Shown piece by piece: positions 27,913-38,773 of a stretch of DNA of 64,000 nt (positions within the stretch are counted from its first letter, which is position 1; each line of letters opens with the position of its first letter). This DNA is from an uncultured Rikenellaceae bacterium (GTDB lineage: Bacteria > Bacteroidota > Bacteroidia > Bacteroidales > Rikenellaceae). Below the pieces are notes generated by a model. That model ran no database searches. It was not told where the DNA came from and was given only the letters and a program-made list of their open reading frames with translations. The stretch lies in contig CAJTLO010000003.1 of NCBI GenBank assembly GCA_910577285.1, positions 225,439 through 289,438 of the forward strand. The letters run 5' to 3'. The position numbers and the translations under genes are program-made.

Positions 27913-28801
27913 ATTGCCGTTCGGAGAAGAAGCGCGGCGGGCGAAGCATTGCCGTACTTGCTCTGTCCCGGAGCTTCGAGCGGTCCGAGGGGCAAGAAAC
28001 AGCATGCTTCGTACAGCACGTTTCGCCGGTGCGGAAGATACCTGGTAGGTACGAATCGGTCCGGACTTTCTTTATGAGAGTCCGGACCGGTCGCGTTACG
28101 GAATTGGGCGGTGTGTCGTGAGCGCAAAGGTTGGTGTGGCGCAGGAGGAGTACGGGGCTTCGGGCAAACCGCACGGGGATATGCTGGGTATGCGGCTACG
28201 TGGCCGGCAGTGGGATAATCGTCGGCTGTTTTTCGGAGTGGCGTGGGTTTTGGCCGTTGCGGGCGGCATTTGCGGGTAGTGGGTGCAGCGGGGCCGGATC
28301 GGTTGGATGCGTGGATTGCACAATATTGAAAGGGGGAGAGTGTCGGAGGGCTCTGTTCTGTGTCTCGGACTGGGTGAACGAGTTCGGAGGTAATTCGGAT
28401 GTTAATGTGTACAGCCTTTGTTGTGCGGTGTCGGTTCCGTGTTATGGCATGTTTTGTTCGGCGGATTGAGATCGTGCGGATTATTGTTATGAGGTCATGC
28501 GGGTAGTTTCGGGCTGGGCGCGGCCGTGTCGTTTGCCCGCGCGGACGGCAAAGGTGCCGATGTCGGATTCCGGGTTGGCGGGGTGAAGGCCGGCCCGGTG
28601 CAGTCGTCGCGCGATTCGTATGGAGGGGTGGCGGAAGGATTTGCCTACTGTTATGCGGGCCGGGGTTGGCGGCTGGATACCTGGTCGGGCTGTGCAATAG
28701 GGCTTGACGATTCCTGTGCGGTGGGGCTTGACGGATGAGTGTGCTGATGTCTCATGTGTCGGGGTTGTGCGGGCCGGGGAGTAAGGAAGGGCGTGATGAA
28801 A
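27913..28801. other. Long gene-free stretch between the OMP gene and dnaK
   Basis: About 890 bp without a convincing gene. The open frames here have no recognisable composition or motifs. The plus strand is G- and T-rich. One stable hairpin is present (28057-28067 with 28079-28089, 11 bp) and has no T tract. I see no promoter that would drive a separate RNA. Confidence 0.4.
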
Positions 28802-28832
28802 AAAGGGAGAGGTCCTCGCGATCTCTCCCTTT
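28802..28832 (-). terminator. Terminator of dnaK
   Basis: A 10-bp stem (28802-28811 with 28823-28832) located 42 bp past the dnaK stop. On the minus strand it is followed by a TTTTTTC tract. Confidence 0.85.
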
Positions 28833-28873
28833 CGGTTGATTGTGCATCCGGATGGCTCCGGGTGTGCACGGAT

Positions 28874-30781
<1,908 letters not shown>

Positions 30782-30900
30782 AATCGCTATATTGATTTTT
30801 AGTTTATTTCCGTGGTTCCGCCGTTGCGGATAGCCCGAAGAACTTCAATCTTTATGCCAACCCGCTCGGGCCGGCGGAAACTGACAAAAAAGGCGAACAT

Positions 30901-30926
30901 GTCAGTCTTTTGTTGACAAAAGTGAC
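30901..30926 (-). promoter_or_regulatory. Dyad upstream of dnaK, possible regulatory site
   Basis: GTCA-GT-CTTTTGT, then TG, then ACAAAAG-TGAC: a 7-bp inner and 4-bp outer inverted repeat with a 2-nt bulge, about 120 bp upstream of the dnaK start. It is not a CIRCE element. The function is a guess from location. Confidence 0.35.
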
Positions 30927-31110
30927 ACCCGGGGCTGTCATAGGCGGCCGAAACCGGTCGCGGTGGCGTTCTGCGGCGGACTCTCCCGCCGGCGGGGGAG
31001 TGGCCGGATGCCGGCGCAAGCGACAAAAAAGGTGCTTTTCATTTTTTTTGTACGGAAACTTTTGTTATCTTTAAATCGTTGGATATGTTTTCACTTAAAA
31101 CCATAAAGCC

Positions 31111-31362
31111 ATGACAATAACCTTTAATGAATTGCGCCGTATCAAGGATCAGCTTCCCAGCGGCAGCACCCAGCGTATCGCCAATGAACTGGGAGTGGAT
31201 GTAGAAGTAGTGAGGAATTACTTCGGCGGGCGCCATTTTGAAGGCGGCAATACCGCAGGCGTGCATTTTGAACCGGGTCCCGACGGCGGCGTCGTCACCC
31301 TCGACGATACCACCATCCTCGATTGTGCGAAACGCATTCTCGACGAGCAGACGGTGAACTGA
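31111..31362 (+). CDS. Small HTH DNA-binding protein
   Basis: An 83-residue protein. FNELRRIKDQLPSGSTQRIA followed by NELGVDVEVVRNYFGG reads as a helix-turn-helix in which the second helix would contact DNA; the C-terminal part ends with DDTTILDCAKRILDEQ. Proteins of this size and pattern are widely conserved in Bacteroidota but have no assigned role. It is monocistronic: TATCTTTA at 31066-31073 is a possible -7 element and a GC-rich hairpin follows the stop. It lies between dnaK and secDF without obvious linkage. The DNA-binding role is inferred from the pattern only. Confidence 0.75.
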   Translation: MTITFNELRRIKDQLPSGSTQRIANELGVDVEVVRNYFGGRHFEGGNTAGVHFEPGPDGGVVTLDDTTILDCAKRILDEQTVN

Positions 31363-31399
31363 TCCTTCCGGGCCGCCCGGAGGCGGAAAGCGGGTTGAC

Positions 31400-31424
31400 G
31401 GGGCTGTCCGGAAGGGACGGCCCC
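31400..31424 (+). terminator. Hairpin after the small HTH gene
   Basis: A 10-bp stem (31400-31409 with 31415-31424, one G-T pair) starting 38 bp past the stop. The T tract is weak (GTTCCGTT), so termination may be partial. Confidence 0.6.
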
Positions 31425-31491
31425 GTTCCGTTCGTGGTCCGGAAGAGGGGTGTCTTTTTGCCTTTCGCCGGCGAATAGGCCTGATTCCCTG

Positions 31492-31521
31492 TTGTATTTT
31501 ACGAAAAAATATCTATTTTTG
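31492..31521 (+). promoter_or_regulatory. Promoter of secDF (TTG, N19, TATTTTTG)
   Basis: TTG at 31492-31494, 19-bp spacer, then TATTTTTG at 31514-31521. Both boxes and the spacing fit the Bacteroidota consensus. The leader to the ATG at 31619 is about 90 nt. Confidence 0.7.
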
Positions 31522-31618
31522 CGCACTATTGGGGAGCGTGTCTGCCTTGAAGCCGCGTAGCGCGGGGCGGACTCCGTAGACGAAATTAACCGAAAAAAAT
31601 AATAACTCTTTAAACACA

Positions 31619-34600
31619 ATGCAAAACAGAGGCGCAATCAAAGCCATTGCGATTATTTTGGCGATCGCATGTGCTTACCAGCTTTCGTTCACGTTCGTGG
31701 CACGAAACATCGAGAGGAAAGCGGCTCGCTATGCCGAAGAGTTCCCCGCCGAACTCCAGCAGTATAAGCAGCAGTCCTATCTCGACTCGATCAAGTCCCA
31801 GAAAGTATTCCTGGGTTTCACCTACAAACAGGTAAAGGAGCGGGAGATCAACCTCGGTCTCGACCTGAAGGGCGGTATGAACGTCATGCTCGAAATCTCC
31901 GTCGAGGATGTGGTGCGGGCGCTGTCCAACGATAGCCAGGACCCCGTCTTCAATGCGGCCCTTTCGCAGGCCCGGAGCGAGCAGAAGAACAGTGCCGAGG
32001 ATTTCATCACGCTCTTCTCGCGTGCGTACGCCGACCTGTCGGGCAACGCTCCGCTGGCGCTGATCTTCAACACGCAGGAGCTGCGCGAGAAGATCACCCC
32101 CACCAGCACCAACGAACAGGTGGTCCGCGTGTTGAGGGAGGAGGCCGAGAGTGCCATCGACAACTCGTTCAACGTCCTGCGCAGCCGTATCGACCGTTTC
32201 GGCGTGACGCAGCCTAATATCCAGAAGATCGGGACGTCGGGGCGTATCCTCGTGGAGCTTCCCGGTGTGAAGGAGCCGGAGCGTGTGCGCAAGCTCCTCC
32301 AGGGAACTGCTTCGCTGGAGTTCTGGCTTACCTATAATAATACGGAGATATTCCCGATGCTCGAAGAGGCGAATGCGGTGGTGAAAGAGCTGCAGAAGGC
32401 TTCCGACGCCGTGGCCGTAGAGCGCGAGGAACAGACCTTGTCGAACACCGAAGTGGTGCATGCCACCGAGATTACCGACGGCGAAACCACGCTGGTGACC
32501 GTCGAAGAAGAGAGCGCCGAGCAGGATCTGCTGGCCCAGTTGGAGAACCATCCGGATGCCGCCGCGCTGGCGACGGACGCCGATGCCGTAGCCGAGTTCC
32601 CGCTCTTTGCGAAACTCTCTCCGGCCCTCGCCGAAACGGGCCAGATCATGAACGGTCCGGTGATCGGTTACGCCAAGTCTTACGATACCGCCGCAGTCAA
32701 CTCGATGCTCAACACGCCGCAGGTGCGCATGTTGCTTCCGCGCGACGTGAAACTCATGTGGGGCGTGAAGCCGATCGACCCGGCCGAAACCACCTATGAA
32801 CTCTATGCCATCAAGGCCAATACGCGTGACGGCAAGGCGCCGCTGGACGGTGCTGCGGTAGCCGATGCGAAGGGCGATTTCGCCGAGCAGGGTTCCTCGG
32901 CCGAGGTGTCCATGACCATGACGCCTACCGGTGCCAAAACGTGGGCTCGCATGACGGCCGACAACATCGGCGAGTTCATCGCCATCGTGCTCGACGGCTA
33001 TGTCTACTCCGCACCGCGGGTGAACAGCGAGATCCCCAACGGCCGTTCTTCCATTTCGGGCCAGTTCACGATACAGGAGGCCAAGGACCTCGCCAACGTG
33101 CTGAAGTCCGGTAAGCTGCCTGCGCCCGCCCGCATCACGCAGGAGGCGGTGGTAGGTCCGTCGCTCGGTCAGGAGTCCATCAATTCGAGCATGATCTCGT
33201 TCGTGATCGCTTTCTGCTGCGTACTCCTCTACATGATGATATTCTACAACCAGGCCGGTGCGGTGGCAAGCGTGGCTCTGGTGGCGAACCTCTTCTTCCT
33301 GTTCGGCGTGCTCGCCTCGTTCGGGGCCGTGCTGACGCTCCCCGGTATCGCGGGTATCGTGCTCACGATGGGTATGGCCGTGGATGCCAACGTGCTCATC
33401 TACGAACGCGTCAAGGAGGAGCTTCGCGGCGGCAAGGGGCTGAGCCTCGCCGTGAACGAAGGTTACAAGAACGCCATGTCGGCCATTATCGACTCCAACG
33501 TCACGACCATCATTACGGGTATCGTGCTCTTCGTATTCGGTAACGGTCCGGTGCAGGGTTTTGCAACCACGCTGATCATCGGTATCCTCACCTCGCTCTT
33601 CACGTCGCTCTTCATTACCAGGTTGATCTTCACGGGTATGCTCAGCCGCGGTAAGAACATCCGCTTCTCGAACAAGTGGTCGGAGAACTTCCTCAACAAT
33701 ACGCATCTCAACTTCCTCGGTATCCGCAAGTGGGCTTACGGCGTATCGCTTCTGCTCATCGTGATCGCTGCCGTGTCGCTCATGACGCGCGGACTGAACT
33801 ACGGCGTGGAGTTCTCCGGCGGCCGTACCTTCGTGGTGCGTTTCGACCAGGTGATCTCGGACAACGACGTGCGTTATGCGCTCGATCAGACCTTCATGTC
33901 GGAGGATGTAGAGGGTGATGCGGCATACAAGAGCTTCGAGGTGAAACAGTTCGGCTCGGAGGCCCAGATGCAGAAACGGATCACGACCCAGTATAAATAC
34001 GACGACGACAGCCAGGATGCGACCAACACGGTGGAAAAACTGATGTTCGACGCCCTCGCTCCGCTCTTCGCCACTCCTATCACGTTCGAGGAGTTCCATT
34101 CGACGGCGACCAATCCTTACGGCATCATCTCCGCCGACATGGTAGGCCCGAGCGTGGCGAGCGACATTACGCGCAACTCGTTCATCGCGGTCTTCATCGG
34201 CCTCTTTGCGATCGGTTTGTACATCGTCATCCGCTTCCGCAAATGGCAGTGGGGTGCGGGTAGCGTCATCGCTCTCGCGCACGACGCTTTCCTTACCATC
34301 GGCGTCTTCTCGCTCTTCTACGGTATTCTGCCTTTCAGCATGGAGGTGAACCAGTCTTTCATCGCGGCGATTCTGACCATCATAGGTTACTCCATTAACG
34401 ACAAGGTGGTGGTGTTCGACCGTATCAGGGAGTATACGGCACTCTATCCCAAACGTTCGATGTTCGACAACATCAACAATGCGGTGAACAGTACGCTTTC
34501 CCGTACGATCAACACTTCGGCGACCACGTTCGTCGTATTGCTCGCCATCTTCCTTTTCGGCGGCGAAGTGATCCGCGGATTCGTGTTCGCTCTGATGTTC

Positions 34601-34708
34601 GGTATCGTAATCGGTACGCTGTCGTCCATCTTCATCGCTACGCCGGTCTCCTACGACCTGATGTCGCGTAAGGCGAAGAGTGCGGCTCCTGCGAAAGCGA
34701 CCAAATAA
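31619..34708 (+). CDS. secDF: Protein translocase subunit SecDF (fused)
   Basis: Uses the proton gradient to drive late steps of Sec export and membrane-protein insertion. The 1029-residue protein is a natural SecD-SecF fusion, the usual form in Bacteroidota. The SecD half has an N-terminal helix, the first periplasmic domain (NLGLDLKGGMNVMLEIS, RIDRFGVTQPNIQKIG) and a helix bundle with GIVLTMGMAVDANVLIYERV; the SecF half repeats this with RGLNYGVEFSGGRTFVV and TIIGYSINDKVVVFDRIRE. An acidic insertion of about 80 residues (VTVEEESAEQDLLAQLENHP region) follows the first periplasmic part. Own promoter and strong terminator. Confidence 0.97.
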   Translation: MQNRGAIKAIAIILAIACAYQLSFTFVARNIERKAARYAEEFPAELQQYKQQSYLDSIKSQKVFLGFTYKQVKEREINLGLDLKGGMNVMLEISVEDVVRALSNDSQDPVFNAALSQARSEQKNSAEDFITLFSRAYADLSGNAPLALIFNTQELREKITPTSTNEQVVRVLREEAESAIDNSFNVLRSRIDRFGVTQPNIQKIGTSGRILVELPGVKEPERVRKLLQGTASLEFWLTYNNTEIFPMLEEANAVVKELQKASDAVAVEREEQTLSNTEVVHATEITDGETTLVTVEEESAEQDLLAQLENHPDAAALATDADAVAEFPLFAKLSPALAETGQIMNGPVIGYAKSYDTAAVNSMLNTPQVRMLLPRDVKLMWGVKPIDPAETTYELYAIKANTRDGKAPLDGAAVADAKGDFAEQGSSAEVSMTMTPTGAKTWARMTADNIGEFIAIVLDGYVYSAPRVNSEIPNGRSSISGQFTIQEAKDLANVLKSGKLPAPARITQEAVVGPSLGQESINSSMISFVIAFCCVLLYMMIFYNQAGAVASVALVANLFFLFGVLASFGAVLTLPGIAGIVLTMGMAVDANVLIYERVKEELRGGKGLSLAVNEGYKNAMSAIIDSNVTTIITGIVLFVFGNGPVQGFATTLIIGILTSLFTSLFITRLIFTGMLSRGKNIRFSNKWSENFLNNTHLNFLGIRKWAYGVSLLLIVIAAVSLMTRGLNYGVEFSGGRTFVVRFDQVISDNDVRYALDQTFMSEDVEGDAAYKSFEVKQFGSEAQMQKRITTQYKYDDDSQDATNTVEKLMFDALAPLFATPITFEEFHSTATNPYGIISADMVGPSVASDITRNSFIAVFIGLFAIGLYIVIRFRKWQWGAGSVIALAHDAFLTIGVFSLFYGILPFSMEVNQSFIAAILTIIGYSINDKVVVFDRIREYTALYPKRSMFDNINNAVNSTLSRTINTSATTFVVLLAIFLFGGEVIRGFVFALMFGIVIGTLSSIFIATPVSYDLMSRKAKSAAPAKATK

Positions 34709-34733
34709 TCCGGTCATTCCGGTAATCGATTCG

Positions 34734-34762
34734 ACCGGTACCGCCTCACGGGCGGTACCGGT
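34734..34762 (+). terminator. Terminator of secDF
   Basis: A perfect 12-bp stem (34734-34745 with 34751-34762, loop TCACG) followed by seven T residues. Confidence 0.95.
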
Positions 34763-34768
34763 TTTTTT

Positions 34769-35450
34769 GTTGCCGGGTGCTCTTGTTATTCCGTATTTAG
34801 CAGGGGGCCGCCGGTTGGGGAGCGGGATTGCAGGCAGGTGTTGCGAGCGGGTGTTCGGCCTCCGGGAGTAGCGATTCGGAAAAGCGGACCGGGTGGGGGA
34901 GCTGAGGAGGGGCGATAACGGATGCAGGGGGCGGCAAGCGGTCTGCGAGGCCCGCAGGCAAGAGAGGAGCAAGAAGAAGGAGGAATGGAGTGGGGCGGTC
35001 CGGGCGGGACTGGCGTGTGAAAAGCGGTTGTAACGGAGACCCGGCGTTGGGAATGACGGAAGGAAAGAAGGGAAGCTGCAAGGCCCGGTGATCGGGCCGT
35101 CGGGACGGCGAAGGAAGGAGCAGGAACGGTTGCGGGCGGGTAGAGATGGGTATCCGGAGCGGTTCGGAAGACCTCGCATTGAGAGAAGGAGGGAGGAGGA
35201 GAGGCTCGACAGACAAGGCGTTCGGCTCTGGTGGGCGGGGAGGCGAGCCGATGGACCGGAGCTTTGCGGGAACACGAGGGCAGGAATTTTTACAAGGATG
35301 GGGCGGAGGGAAAAGTGCCGGAGAGAAGATACGGAAGAAGCATGGATGCGACTGTAACGGAAGCGGAAACCGAAGGGGGGATGAAAGCGGGGAAAAGGGA
35401 GGAACGGGTGCCGGCGGCGGGTGTGCGGGAGCTTCTTTTTCCTGCGGGGG
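34769..35450. other. Gene-free purine-rich stretch upstream of cdaA
   Basis: About 680 bp, strongly purine-rich on the plus strand (many GGAGG, GAAGG and AAGAAG runs) from about 34890 to 35400. Open frames occur on both strands, but they have no signal, domain or believable composition. No hairpin with a T tract and no short repeat stands out. It may be a decayed gene or a strand-biased spacer. Confidence 0.4.
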
Positions 35451-35453
35451 TTG

Positions 35454-35484
35454 TTGACAGGTCCCGTTTTTTTATTTAGTTTTG
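35454..35484 (+). promoter_or_regulatory. Promoter of cdaA (TTG, N20, TAGTTTTG)
   Basis: TTG at 35454-35456 and TAGTTTTG at 35477-35484, 20 bp apart. The -7 element ends 19 bp before the ATG at 35504. Confidence 0.65.
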
Positions 35485-35503
35485 TACGTAAATAGAGGCT
35501 GGT

Positions 35504-36316
35504 ATGGACTTCATCCGGATAACATTCGTCGATATTCTCGACATCGTGTTGGTGGCGATGGTGATGTATTACCTGTACAAGGTGCTGCGCGGTACGCATG
35601 CGATGAGCATCCTTTCGGGTATTCTGTTGCTTTTCGTCGTTTACATCGTGGTCCGAGCGCTGAACATGGAGCTGCTTACCTCGCTCATGGGGAGTCTGAC
35701 CAGCATCGGCCTAATCGCGTTGGTCATTATTTTCCAGCCGGAGATCAGGCGTTTTCTACAGGTATTGGGCAATCAGTCGCGTGACCGGCAGCGTTCGTTC
35801 TTCGGCCGGATTTTCGATTTCAAGGGAGGAAGCAAGGTGGCCGATCTGGAGTATATCAATCCGATCGTGAGTGCCTGCGGGGACATGTCCGCCACGAAGA
35901 CGGGAGCGCTGATCGTGATAAAGACCGAAGGAAACCTTCAGGAGATCATCGATTCGGGCGTACGGGTGGATGCCTTGATTACCACGCCCTTGGTCAAAAA
36001 TCTCTTTTTCAAGAACTCCCCGCTGCACGACGGAGCGGTGGTGATCGCCGACAACCGGATTGTGGCGGCGAAGTGCGTATTGCCTTCCACCCGTTCGGAG
36101 GTGCCTATTTCGTTCGGCATGAGACACCGGGCGGCTCTCGGGGCCAGCGAAACGACGGATGCCATCATCGTGGTCGTTTCGGAGGAGACGGGCAATATCT
36201 CCGTCGCCCACAACGGCAAAATCAATGTGGGACTCTCCTCGACCGAGCTGAAAGCAGAACTGATGCGCCTCTCCGCACCGGAGGAGCCCCATGCCAGAAC
36301 GGCGAAAGCCTCCTGA
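35504..36316 (+). CDS. cdaA: Diadenylate cyclase CdaA (c-di-AMP synthase)
   Basis: Makes cyclic di-AMP from two ATP; the messenger controls potassium and osmolyte balance and the cell wall. The 270-residue product has three N-terminal transmembrane helices (about 10-28, 36-52, 60-78) and a cytoplasmic DAC domain with both signature motifs: DGA in SPLHDGAVVI (176-178) and RHR in FGMRHRAALG (207-209). The regulatory partner gene cdaR, adjacent to cdaA in Firmicutes, is absent, as is normal in Bacteroidota. It has its own promoter. The terminator after it lies in a duplicated 300-bp unit. Confidence 0.95.
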   Translation: MDFIRITFVDILDIVLVAMVMYYLYKVLRGTHAMSILSGILLLFVVYIVVRALNMELLTSLMGSLTSIGLIALVIIFQPEIRRFLQVLGNQSRDRQRSFFGRIFDFKGGSKVADLEYINPIVSACGDMSATKTGALIVIKTEGNLQEIIDSGVRVDALITTPLVKNLFFKNSPLHDGAVVIADNRIVAAKCVLPSTRSEVPISFGMRHRAALGASETTDAIIVVVSEETGNISVAHNGKINVGLSSTELKAELMRLSAPEEPHARTAKAS

Positions 36317-36455
36317 CCGAGAAGGAGCGAAGCCCCGCCGGCGCATTTTCCGGAAGAGATTATGTCCTGCATGATCGGGAAAAGTGGCTGCAAAGTCGCA
36401 TTGTCGAAGGAAGGGAGTGCGCACAAGGGGAAGAGAAGAAGATAAATGAAGATAG

Positions 36456-36485
36456 GCGGAATGAAACCTGCGGGTTTCGTTCCGC
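36456..36485 (+). terminator. Terminator of cdaA
   Basis: A 13-bp stem (36456-36468 with 36473-36485, loop TGCG, one G-T pair) followed by seven T residues. A second, slightly bulged copy is found at about 36754-36784 because the region is duplicated. Confidence 0.9.
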
Positions 36486-36762
36486 TTTTTTTCGCTTTTT
36501 TGTGTGGGGCGGAAACGAAAGGCTTCGTCGCCTGGAGAGTTCCGGAAGCGTGCATGCCGTGGGGCGGAGTCGGCCGGCATGGGGCGAAGATGTTGAGCCT
36601 TTGTCGTATCCGCGTGTGGCGGTTAGTGCCCTCTCGTCTTGTGGGGTTGCGCCGGTCGATAGTGCGGAGCGGTTGTCGGATCGGCGTGTAGTGGTCGTCG
36701 TGCTTTCATCTTTTGTAGGACGGACGGGGCCCTGGGTGGACGCCCCGGACGGTGGAATGGGA
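36465..36762. repeat. Tandem direct repeat, unit 1 (298 bp)
   Basis: The first of two adjacent, almost identical units beginning AACCTGCGGG. By eye it differs from unit 2 by two single-G insertions and about four substitutions. The unit contains the right arm and T tract of the cdaA terminator and then about 250 bp without a gene. Confidence 0.93.
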
Positions 36763-37062
36763 AACCTGCGGGGTTTCGTTCCGCTTTTTTTCGCTTTTTT
36801 GTGTGGAGCGGAAATGAAAGGCTTCGGTCGCCTGGAGAGTCCCGGAAGCGTGCATGCCGTGGGGCGGAGTCGGCCGGCATGGGGCGAAGATGTTGAGCCT
36901 TTGTCGTATCCGCGTGTGGCGGTTAGTGCCCTCTCGTCTTGTGGGGTTGCGCCGGTCGATAGTGCGGAGCGGTTGTCGGATCGGCGTGTAGTGGTCGTCG
37001 TGCTTTCATCTTTTGTAGGACGGACGGGGCCCTGGGTGGACGACCCGGACGGTGGAATGGGA
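36763..37062. repeat. Tandem direct repeat, unit 2 (300 bp)
   Basis: Second unit, head to tail with unit 1. It ends GGAATGGGA, directly followed by another AACCTGCGGG at 37063 that diverges after about 10 bp, so the duplication boundary lies there. The open frame through both units is not a believable protein. Confidence 0.93.
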
Positions 37063-37390
37063 AACCTGCGGGGGCATCTTTATTGTGCGGGTGTCGGTCG
37101 CCGCTGCATGCGTGTTGACCGTACCGTGACGATCGGTGCGTTCCATGACGGGCGACGGCTGTGGCGGAGCGGGCGACGGAGTGGCAACGGAGAGGGGGAG
37201 GAGTTGTCGGTGTCGGAGCATTGTGGCGCCGTCGTGTCGTCGGTGTCCTGCGTCGGCGGCCCGGGTGCTGTGCCTGTCGGGCGGGTGGAGCGGGGCATTG
37301 CGTCCGTGCGGGGTATGGTCCGGTCGTGGATGGTGCGGCGGGAGACTTCCCGTTCGGCGTGTCGGAAGGCCTGCGGAAAGAGCGGCGGGG
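37063..37390. other. Gene-free remainder of the cdaA-rmuC gap
   Basis: About 330 bp of GC-rich sequence with no supported gene, terminator or repeat apart from the first bases, which copy the start of the 300-bp unit. Confidence 0.4.
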
Positions 37391-38686
37391 TCACTCCTCG
37401 GCGGGAAGGTCGTCGGACTCTTCCAGCATGGATTGCGGCAGCGATTTGGAGATCTTGATGTTCAGGGCGCTGAGCCGCTGCGCCCGGCTGACGAGGTTGC
37501 CGGTACCCGTGCGGAGCTGTTTCATCGCCTTGTCGTAGTTGCCCTGCATGGTGTCGATGTTCTTGCCGATGGATTCGAGCGTGTTGACGAACCCCACGAA
37601 CTTGTCGTACATCATGGCCCCTTCCCGTGCGATGCGGTTGGCATTGCGTCCCAGGTCGTCGCGTTTCCAGAGGTCGTCCACGATCTTGAGCATGCCGAAG
37701 AGGTTCGTGGGCGAACTGATGATGACCTTCTTGCGGTAGGCCTCGTCCCACAGGCCGTCTTCGTGCTGCACGGCGGCCAGAAAGGCGGGTTCGGTGGGGA
37801 TGAACATGATGACGAAGTCGGGCGAGCCGAGCACGCTCTCCTGGTAGCTTTTCCGTCCCAGCTCGTTGACGTGGCTGCGGACGGAACGCAAGTGGTCGGC
37901 CATGGTCCGGCGGCGCGACTCCTCGTCTTCGCACGCACAATAGTTGACGTAGGCCGTGAGCGAAACCTTGGAGTCGATGACCACCCGTTTGCCGTCGGGC
38001 AGGTTCAGGATGACGTCCGGACGCAGGTTGTTGCCTTCGGCATCCTTGACGTTGGTCTGCGTGGTGTAGTGGATGCCCTTTTGCAGGTTGGAGCTTTCGA
38101 GAATGGTGTCGAGGATCATCTCTCCCCAGTCGCCCTGTACCTTGCTGTTGCCGCGTAGGGCTGAGGTGAGGTTGTTGGTCTCTTCCGTGATCCGGCGGTT
38201 GAGTTCCATCAGGTTGTTGAGCTCCGCCTTGAGGGCACCGCGGTTTTCGTTCTCCTTGGAGTAGATCTCCTCCACCCGCTGCTTGAAGTCGGAGATGTTG
38301 TCCTTGAGCGGTTTGAGGATGAGGTCGAGCGACTCCTTGTTGGCGTCCCGGAACTGGTGCGTCTTGCGCTCGAAAATCTCGTTGGCGGTCTTTTCGAACC
38401 GCAGCATCAGCATTTCGTTCTTCTCCTTCAGTTTCGCATCCTCCTCTTCGAGCCGTGCCGTGAGCGCTTCGATGTCCTTGCGGGCCGCAAGGAGGGCGAG
38501 GTCCCGTTCGCGCAGCCGGTCGGCGAGTTCGGTGCATCGGGCCGTTTCGGCGGCCGTGCGGCTCTCGGCCTCCCCGATGCGCTGAGAGAGCGCCTGCTCC
38601 CTGCGGCGCAGCGAGAGCGCGAGAAAGGAGAGGATGCCGCAAGCGGCGGCGAAAATGACGGCGGTGATTATCAGAAAGATCTGCAT
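37391..38686 (-). CDS. rmuC: DNA recombination protein RmuC
   Basis: A predicted nuclease-like protein that limits DNA inversions and rearrangements. The 431-residue product has an N-terminal membrane anchor (about 1-24), a long coiled coil (about 28-170, rich in Arg, Glu and Ala) and the C-terminal RmuC domain with QGDWGEMILDTILE, LRPDVILNLPDGKRVVIDSKVSL and FVIMFIPTEPAFLAA. The restriction-endonuclease-like fold is suggested by the D...DSK pattern. It is transcribed alone from TAACTTTG at 38715-38722, divergent from rpe. Confidence 0.95.
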   Translation of the reverse strand: MQIFLIITAVIFAAACGILSFLALSLRRREQALSQRIGEAESRTAAETARCTELADRLRERDLALLAARKDIEALTARLEEEDAKLKEKNEMLMLRFEKTANEIFERKTHQFRDANKESLDLILKPLKDNISDFKQRVEEIYSKENENRGALKAELNNLMELNRRITEETNNLTSALRGNSKVQGDWGEMILDTILESSNLQKGIHYTTQTNVKDAEGNNLRPDVILNLPDGKRVVIDSKVSLTAYVNYCACEDEESRRRTMADHLRSVRSHVNELGRKSYQESVLGSPDFVIMFIPTEPAFLAAVQHEDGLWDEAYRKKVIISSPTNLFGMLKIVDDLWKRDDLGRNANRIAREGAMMYDKFVGFVNTLESIGKNIDTMQGNYDKAMKQLRTGTGNLVSRAQRLSALNIKISKSLPQSMLEESDDLPAEE

Positions 38687-38714
38687 AGGGTTTTATTTCG
38701 TTGGGAGAGCTCTC

Positions 38715-38722
38715 CAAAGTTA
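38715..38722 (-). promoter_or_regulatory. -7 element (TAACTTTG) for rmuC
   Basis: The minus strand from 38722 to 38715 reads TAACTTTG, 28 bp upstream of the rmuC ATG and back to back with the rpe promoter. Confidence 0.6.
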
Positions 38723-38745
38723 CCCGTTTTTTTCGGAAATTGCCT

Positions 38746-38753
38746 TACCTTTG
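38746..38753 (+). promoter_or_regulatory. -7 element (TACCTTTG) for rpe
   Basis: An exact TAnnTTTG match ending 20 bp before the rpe ATG. Confidence 0.65.
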
Positions 38754-38773
38754 TGCAAATGTTTTAAATTGCC

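Noticed and set aside
30882..30926. CIRCE element upstream of dnaK
   Set aside because: The dyad does not match TTAGCACTC-N9-GAGTGCTAA.
31610..35599. 1329-residue open frame on the minus strand opposite secDF
   Set aside because: It mirrors the GC-rich codon use of secDF, contains His/Arg/Gly-rich low-similarity text, and covers a terminator and two promoters of real plus-strand genes.
36465..37062. CRISPR-like repeats
   Set aside because: Only two 300-bp units, directly adjacent and without spacers or cas genes.
36073..37458. 461-residue frame containing a repeated 95-residue block over the tandem repeats
   Set aside because: The first part overlaps cdaA in another frame and the repeated block is only the translation of a 300-bp DNA duplication; it passes through two terminators.
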